A stretch of DNA of 55,433 nt, from positions 1 to 55,433 of the forward strand of contig JANXCP010000003.1 in the NCBI GenBank assembly GCA_025060245.1, in the 5' to 3' direction. The position numbers and the translations under genes were made by a program. Source of the stretch: Thermoanaerobaculum sp. (GTDB lineage: Bacteria; Acidobacteriota; Thermoanaerobaculia; Thermoanaerobaculales; Thermoanaerobaculaceae). The notes beneath the pieces are model-generated. The model saw only the letters and a list, made by a program, of their open reading frames with translations. It had not been told where the DNA came from and did no database searches. This document shows positions 51,037 to 55,433 of the stretch, in pieces; the stretch's first letter is position 1, and each line of letters starts with the position of its first letter.

Positions 51037-51083
51037 CCGGACCCCCAACGTTCCGCCGCCTGCGGATGCTAGCACAGCCCACC

Positions 51084-51947
51084 TCACCTGCTGCCCGACA
51101 CCCCGCCGGTAGGCCAGTATTCCAGGACCAAAGCGGCCAAAACCAACACCGCGCCGGGAACCACATGGAGGGGGGGCGCTTCGCCCAAGAACACCCACAC
51201 CCACAGGGAAGCCAGAGCAGGCTCCAGCAAGACCGTCAAGTTGACTTGGTAGGTGGGCAAATGAGCCAGGGCCCAGTTGAGCAAGGTGTGTCCGATCAGC
51301 GTGGGTCCCAACGCCATGCCCAAGAGGGTGAGCCAGGAAAGGGTGTTCGCCGGTTGAGGCGAGACCTTCCCCAGGCACAGGGCCACCCACAGGAGCAGCG
51401 CACCAGCGCCGTTAACTACCCAAAGGTAGGCGGCTAAGGGCACACGCGCCCGCAACTTGGTTCCCACCAGGAGATACCCAGCCATCGCCACCGCTCCCCC
51501 TAGGGCCATGAGGTCACCCACGAGGGCGCGCAGGGAAAGCTGCAGGTCCCCCCAGGCAATGACCACGACCCCGCCAAAGGCCAAGGTGAAGGAGACGAAG
51601 TTGCGGAAGGTTACCGGTCGGCCCAATACCCGCCCTTGCAACAGGAGAACCCACAGGGGCTGGGTGGTGACCAGCACCACGGAGGCGGAAACCGAAGTCA
51701 AAAACAGCGAGGGAATCCACAGGCCGAAGTGCAACGCCAAGAAAAGGCCGGCCCACAAGCCGTGAAGAAGTGCTTTAGGAAGTGGCCAAAAACGCCACAG
51801 GACCAGTGGCGTGAGCATCATGGAGGCTAGAGTCAGCCGCCAGGCCGCCACTGCCAAGGGTGCCGCCTGCGTCATCCGCGCCAATGGGGCACCCCAGGAA
51901 ATGGCCAGCACCGCCGCCGCCAGCGCCAACATAACCCGTTGCCTCAT
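51084..51947 (-). CDS. EamA/DMT-family transporter
   Basis: This 287-residue protein has ten hydrophobic segments in two EamA repeats (the first around residues 5-135, the second around 145-275), characteristic of drug/metabolite transporters. SWGAPLARMTQAAPLAVAAWR is the typical first-repeat start and FGGVVVIAWGD follows. The substrate is unknown. The ATG overlaps the amidase stop by four bases, so the two are coupled. Confidence 0.88.
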   Translation of the reverse strand: MRQRVMLALAAAVLAISWGAPLARMTQAAPLAVAAWRLTLASMMLTPLVLWRFWPLPKALLHGLWAGLFLALHFGLWIPSLFLTSVSASVVLVTTQPLWVLLLQGRVLGRPVTFRNFVSFTLAFGGVVVIAWGDLQLSLRALVGDLMALGGAVAMAGYLLVGTKLRARVPLAAYLWVVNGAGALLLWVALCLGKVSPQPANTLSWLTLLGMALGPTLIGHTLLNWALAHLPTYQVNLTVLLEPALASLWVWVFLGEAPPLHVVPGAVLVLAALVLEYWPTGGVSGSR

Positions 51948-53782
51948 CGGGAAAACCCCTCCGCCAGCCCCGCCGCCAAGGCGTGGGCCAACTTTTCGCG
52001 AAATTGCCAGGACAGCAAAAGCTTCCGGTCCTCATCATTGTTGAGGTTCACCAGCTCCACCAGCAACGATGTGGGTGCCCCGCAGTAGCGCAGGACGGCT
52101 GGAACCCACGCCCTCCCTCCCCGAATGACGTGGGGGCGCACCGGATCAAACGGGTGGACGGGAAGGTGGAAACGACGAGCCGAACGCACCAAGCTTTCCG
52201 CCACTTGCGCCGACAACGCCTCCGAACGCGCGGCAAACTGCGAACTGAACCGCCAGCGGCCCACCTCCATGACCTCCTTCACCCGCGGCAGGTAGGAGGG
52301 GGGGCGTGCTTCACCCGGACGGAACTTCCGCCCGGGTACGTACACCATGAGGCCCCGCACCGAAGGGTGAAGCGAATCAGCGTGAATGGAGAGGAACACC
52401 ATTTGCTCCGGTGTCACCCCGCGCTTTTGCAACTTGGCCACCAAGCTATTGGCCAGCACCCACCGCAGGTGCACACCAACCGTTGAATCCTCCAGGGGGT
52501 AAGGGGGGTTGGTGAGCAGTACTTGGTCCCGGCGCTGGGGGAGGATGTTGCGGTCCGGGGGATGGTCGCCGAGGGCCTCGTCCCGCACCAAAAGCCACAC
52601 CGTGGCCTTGGTTTCTCTCTGCAACACCCGCTTCAAGCGGGTCATCACGTCGTAGGTGTAGGTGGCCTCCCAGACGCCGTTGGCGATGGCACCGGTGTCG
52701 CTGCCCCCGTGGCCAGCATCCAGGATCACGTGGATCCCCTCCAGGTTGGCGGCGCGGATGACGCGCCTAATGCTGGCCAGCTCCTGGCGCTCCCGCTCCC
52801 ACTCCCTGCGCCGTGGGTGACCCGCGGGGAGGTACTCGGGCAAGAGGAGGTCAAAGGGAATGCGGATGGGGTAACCCACCGGGATCGCGGTGACGTCGCT
52901 CACCCCAGAGAGCTCAGCCAATTTGAGGGCGGTGGCGTTCACGTCGGCGGCGTGGAGCAAACCGGTAAAACGCACCACCACCGCCGAGTAGAGGGCTTCA
53001 CCGGGGGCCAAGCGGTAAATGGCAAACCCTTCCTGGTATTCCAGAGGCGCCCCCGGCACCACTTCAACCTTCTTTTCCTGCTGCAGCGGCGGGCGCCCTG
53101 CCTCGCCGGCAACCGAGGGCGGCTTTCCCGTTGGCGAAGGGATCGGCGACGGGGTCAGGGTGGGCACCGGCGTGAGCCTGGACACCCCTGGCGTCGTGGG
53201 TGTGGCCGTAGGGGTTGGAAGCGGCCATGTTCCCACCTCAACCGCTTGCCCCCCAACCGTAAGAGCGCGAAACTCCGGTAGCAACAACGCCTCCGGGATT
53301 AGGATCCGGGCCCCCACAGGGGGGAAAAGGGGCACCTGGGGATTCGCTTGGCGCACCTCGGCGTAACGACTTCCCTCGCCGGTGAACCACTGGGCCACTT
53401 CCCACCAGCTTTCCGGCTCCCCTCCCCAGGGGGCCACCACCTGGTGCTCGTAACCCCCAGCCACCCGACGGTCGTGAGGGAAAAGCTGCTGCAAGATCTC
53501 CGCCCTTCTGTCTGGGGCGAGGAGCTGCCAAGGGATTCGCACGCGGATACCCTGCATGGGGTGCGGAATGCGTGGATTGGCCTGGGCCAGTTCCTGCGCC
53601 TTCTCCGCCCCGCCGCAGTAGCGCGCAGCGAGATGTGCAAACCCGTCTCCAGCCCGGGGCAGGACCCACACCACCGGCTGCTCACCCCGCACCCAGCTCA
53701 CCCTTACCGCCGTGGGCAGGTCACGGGTCAGGCGTGGGGGCTCGACCGCCCAAAGCAAGAAACATAAGGGTACCCACCTCAC
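51944..53782 (-). CDS. N-acetylmuramoyl-L-alanine amidase with two LysM-like segments
   Basis: This 612-residue secreted protein has a short signal (about residues 1-14), two LysM-like peptidoglycan-binding stretches (about 35-90 and 110-170), a Pro/Thr-rich linker (about 190-230), and a C-terminal amidase_3 catalytic domain (about 350-605). Catalytic zinc motifs are ILDAGHGGSDTGAIANGVWE (His and Glu), SIHADS and a late VELVNLNNDED segment. It hydrolyses the amide between muramic acid and the peptide, for example during cell separation. The GTG at 53782 is a start without a good ribosome binding site. Confidence 0.9.
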   Translation of the reverse strand: MRWVPLCFLLWAVEPPRLTRDLPTAVRVSWVRGEQPVVWVLPRAGDGFAHLAARYCGGAEKAQELAQANPRIPHPMQGIRVRIPWQLLAPDRRAEILQQLFPHDRRVAGGYEHQVVAPWGGEPESWWEVAQWFTGEGSRYAEVRQANPQVPLFPPVGARILIPEALLLPEFRALTVGGQAVEVGTWPLPTPTATPTTPGVSRLTPVPTLTPSPIPSPTGKPPSVAGEAGRPPLQQEKKVEVVPGAPLEYQEGFAIYRLAPGEALYSAVVVRFTGLLHAADVNATALKLAELSGVSDVTAIPVGYPIRIPFDLLLPEYLPAGHPRRREWERERQELASIRRVIRAANLEGIHVILDAGHGGSDTGAIANGVWEATYTYDVMTRLKRVLQRETKATVWLLVRDEALGDHPPDRNILPQRRDQVLLTNPPYPLEDSTVGVHLRWVLANSLVAKLQKRGVTPEQMVFLSIHADSLHPSVRGLMVYVPGRKFRPGEARPPSYLPRVKEVMEVGRWRFSSQFAARSEALSAQVAESLVRSARRFHLPVHPFDPVRPHVIRGGRAWVPAVLRYCGAPTSLLVELVNLNNDEDRKLLLSWQFREKLAHALAAGLAEGFSR

Positions 53783-53878
53783 CTAACCCCCCGAAACCTA
53801 TGGTCCACACCCCCTTGCCACTCCAGCCACGCGGTGGCCCTGCGCAACACCCGAGGATGGTAGCAGGAGCGAGAGACG

Positions 53879-53907
53879 TTGCTTTTACGGGTAAAAGCTC
53901 GTACAAC
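53879..53907 (+). promoter_or_regulatory. Promoter of the CCA-transferase gene with a palindrome in the spacer
   Basis: TTGCTT (53879-53884) and TACAAC (53902-53907) have a 17-base spacer. A perfect inverted repeat, GCTTTTAC-GG-GTAAAAGC (53881-53898), overlaps the -35 and spacer. The -10 ends eight bases before the GTG at 53916 and there is no ribosome binding site, so a leaderless mRNA is likely. Confidence 0.5.
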
Positions 53908-53915
53908 AGCCGGCG

Positions 53916-55130
53916 GTGAACGGAGCAAGCGCCCCTCAGACCCTGCAGCGCCTCCCCCAACTCCGCCCACTAGGCCACCTTTTTCCTCCAGGCACTGCCT
54001 TTCTGACCGGTGGGTCTGTGCGCGACGCGCTCCTCGGTTTGCCGGTGAAAGAGCTGGACATTGCGGTATTTGGGGATGCGGCCCGACTGGGCGAGCAGTT
54101 GGCACAAAAATTCAGTGGGAAATGCTTTCCCTTAGGACGGGAGCCTCGGGTCACCTACCGCGTGGTGGCTCCGGTGGGGCGGGTGGACCTTTGGCCCCTC
54201 GCCGGCTCAGTGGAACAAGACATCCTCCGTCGGGATTATTCGGTCAACGCCTTGTTCTACCAGATCCCCGACGGGCCTCTGATAGATCTGGTGGGCGGAC
54301 TGGCCGACCTGGCGGCGGGACGGTTGCGGGTTCTTCACCGGGAAAACCTCCTCCAGGATCCCCTGCGGGTGCTGCGGGGACTGCGGCTCGAGCTGACCCG
54401 CCCCCTCTGTTTGACCACCGAATCGGAACGAGTGCTCGCCCAATACGCCGCTCACCTGCCTAAGGTGGCGGCGGAGCGGATCCGGGAAGAGCTGGAAAAG
54501 ATGCTGCTGCACGCTTCCCTCGTCAGGCTTTGGAAACGGGGCATGGAGCTAGGGATCTGGCCTGCCCTTGGCCTGGCGCGGGCGGAAGACCGGTTGCCGG
54601 ATGCTGACTCCTTAGCCCGTTGGGAGCAGCTCCGCCTGCGGCGCGGCCTGTGGGGTGAGGCGACACGACGCGCCCTGTGGCTGAGCTTGGCCTTGGGCAG
54701 GCTTGAGCCAACCGGCGACCCACACACCACCCTGGCTGACCTGTTCCCTGCCCTGGGGGTGCGAGGGCGGGAGCTTCAGCGCCTGGCCCGTTTCCTTCAT
54801 TTGGGCGAAAGCTTGCTGCGAGCAGAGGAGATCAAAGGCTTCCTAGCCTCGCACCCTCCGCAGCGGGAGGTCCTGATCTGGTGGTTTACCCGAAACCCCC
54901 ACGCCACCTGGACGCAAGTGCAGCGCCTTTGGCGTTGGTGGACCCGCTTCCACCGCCGACCTCCACTCCTTTCCTCCAGCGAAGTGGTGGCGCTGCTGCG
55001 GCTGCCCCCGGGGCCGCCAAGGGCAGAGGTCATCCACCGCCTGCGCCAGCTGCAAGCCACTGGAAGGCTCCGCACCGCCGGGGCTGCCCGCCGCTACCTC
55101 TTGCGCTGGCCAACCCACCAGGCGCGCTAG
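53916..55130 (+). CDS. tRNA nucleotidyltransferase/poly(A) polymerase family (CCA-adding type)
   Basis: This 404-residue class II nucleotidyltransferase adds CCA to tRNA ends or A tails to RNA. It has the signature GGSVRDALLGLPVKELDIAVFG near residues 32-53, RRDYSVNALFY, GGLADLAAGRLRVLH, and DPLRVLRGLRLE for the neck domain. The catalytic metal pair is ExD (Glu-Leu-Asp) rather than the usual DxD. The C-terminal body (about 200-404) is rich in Arg, Leu and Trp and differs from typical CCA enzymes. The GTG start follows a promoter without a ribosome binding site. Its 3' end overlaps the next gene by four bases. CCA-adding versus poly(A) activity cannot be decided here. Confidence 0.85.
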   Translation: MNGASAPQTLQRLPQLRPLGHLFPPGTAFLTGGSVRDALLGLPVKELDIAVFGDAARLGEQLAQKFSGKCFPLGREPRVTYRVVAPVGRVDLWPLAGSVEQDILRRDYSVNALFYQIPDGPLIDLVGGLADLAAGRLRVLHRENLLQDPLRVLRGLRLELTRPLCLTTESERVLAQYAAHLPKVAAERIREELEKMLLHASLVRLWKRGMELGIWPALGLARAEDRLPDADSLARWEQLRLRRGLWGEATRRALWLSLALGRLEPTGDPHTTLADLFPALGVRGRELQRLARFLHLGESLLRAEEIKGFLASHPPQREVLIWWFTRNPHATWTQVQRLWRWWTRFHRRPPLLSSSEVVALLRLPPGPPRAEVIHRLRQLQATGRLRTAGAARRYLLRWPTHQAR

Positions 55131-55433
55131 GGGCTTGATTCCCCAGCCTTGGCGAGCCAAAGGGCGTTGTAGATGAGGGGGAACAGGTGCGCCGTCTGGC
55201 CGCGAAAGTGCGGGGCAAAACTGTAGAGCATGACCCGCCCCTTTCCCACCCGGAACGCCACCGCCGCCAACTTTCGGCTTAAACGGTCCTCGCCGCGGAG
55301 GAACCCAGATCGCAGACGAACCGTTTCGGGAAAGCGGGCCACCACCTCCCGAACCCCCTCCACCGTCGGGCGAGAGGCAAAGGCCACAGCCCCTTCCACC
55401 AGCGCCGTGCTCTCCCGCGGTAAGCCCCAACCT
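55127..55433 (-). CDS. C-terminal part of an M14-like carboxypeptidase family protein (partial)
   Basis: The reverse strand is open to the window edge; only the last 101 codons or so are visible, ending at 55127. The C-terminal motif GRVMLYSFAPHFRGQTAHLFPLI resembles the terminal domain found in M14-type metallopeptidase-like proteins, where a similar 'GRV...F.PHFR' segment occurs just before the end. The catalytic residues would lie outside the window, so activity cannot be judged. It is convergent with the CCA-transferase gene, overlapping by four bases. Confidence 0.5.
   Translation of the reverse strand, partial: GWGLPRESTALVEGAVAFASRPTVEGVREVVARFPETVRLRSGFLRGEDRLSRKLAAVAFRVGKGRVMLYSFAPHFRGQTAHLFPLIYNALWLAKAGESSP

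Overview
The window is about 55 kb of dense, high-GC (roughly 60-65 % by eye) bacterial chromosome. Genes are close-packed, often with 4-base start/stop overlaps, and convergent pairs overlap at their 3' ends. I see no insertion sequence, prophage, integrase or CRISPR array. A Gram-negative envelope is indicated by a class A penicillin-binding protein, a complete Ccm cytochrome c system, DsbD, an LpxL-like acyltransferase and an octaheme cytochrome. The tRNA-Gln/prs/L25/pth/S6/S18/L9 block and the overall gene content suit Acidobacteriota (for example the Thermoanaerobaculia/Holophagae side) or a similar deep lineage, but this is inference.

Layout. 1-8,005: start of priA (cut by the window edge), a small unknown gene, pepT, an uvrB operon, a bifunctional PBP and a CDF-like transporter. 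8,244-14,030: a thioredoxin-like protein, an Lrp regulator divergent from homoserine dehydrogenase plus an aldehyde dehydrogenase, and a large membrane glycosyltransferase. 14,148-19,165: ccmABCDEF, with a CxxxY-type CcmE and a long CcmF. 19,214-20,783: a LON-domain protein and a HEPN/Swt1-like protein whose active-site motif looks lost. 20,798-26,935: a leftward translation operon from tRNA-Gln to a coiled-coil methyltransferase. 27,042-34,288: dsbD, a glycosyltransferase, icd, cdd, a FHA-GAF-AAA-Fis protein with a ruined ATPase site and a sigma-54-like promoter, and an SDR.

34,330-45,704: dusB plus an O-methyltransferase, DUF4139, a selenocysteine-encoding selD (in-frame UGA followed by a SECIS-like hairpin), a 30-residue membrane ORF, chorismate mutase/prephenate dehydrogenase, an acyltransferase, SRAP, a hydrolase, a methyltransferase, a radical SAM/SPASM protein and an octaheme HAO-family cytochrome behind a strong promoter that contains a perfect palindrome. 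45,840-53,782: a leftward run of amidase, EamA transporter, pyrR-pyrB-pyrC, response regulator, chorismate-lyase-like protein and aryl-CoA-ligase-like enzyme. 53,916-55,433: a CCA-transferase and the 3' end of an M14-like gene.

How they fit. Ccm, DsbD and the periplasmic thioredoxin supply the machinery that an octaheme cytochrome needs. SelD implies selenophosphate metabolism and UGA recoding. Several genes have -10 hexamers only 6-8 bases before the start codon and no Shine-Dalgarno, which suggests leaderless mRNAs. The most novel leads are the sigma-54-like promoter ahead of a pseudo-enhancer-binding protein, the LON/pseudo-HEPN pair, the palindromes inside two promoter spacers, and the chorismate-lyase-like/aryl-ligase/receiver cassette fused to the pyrimidine operon.
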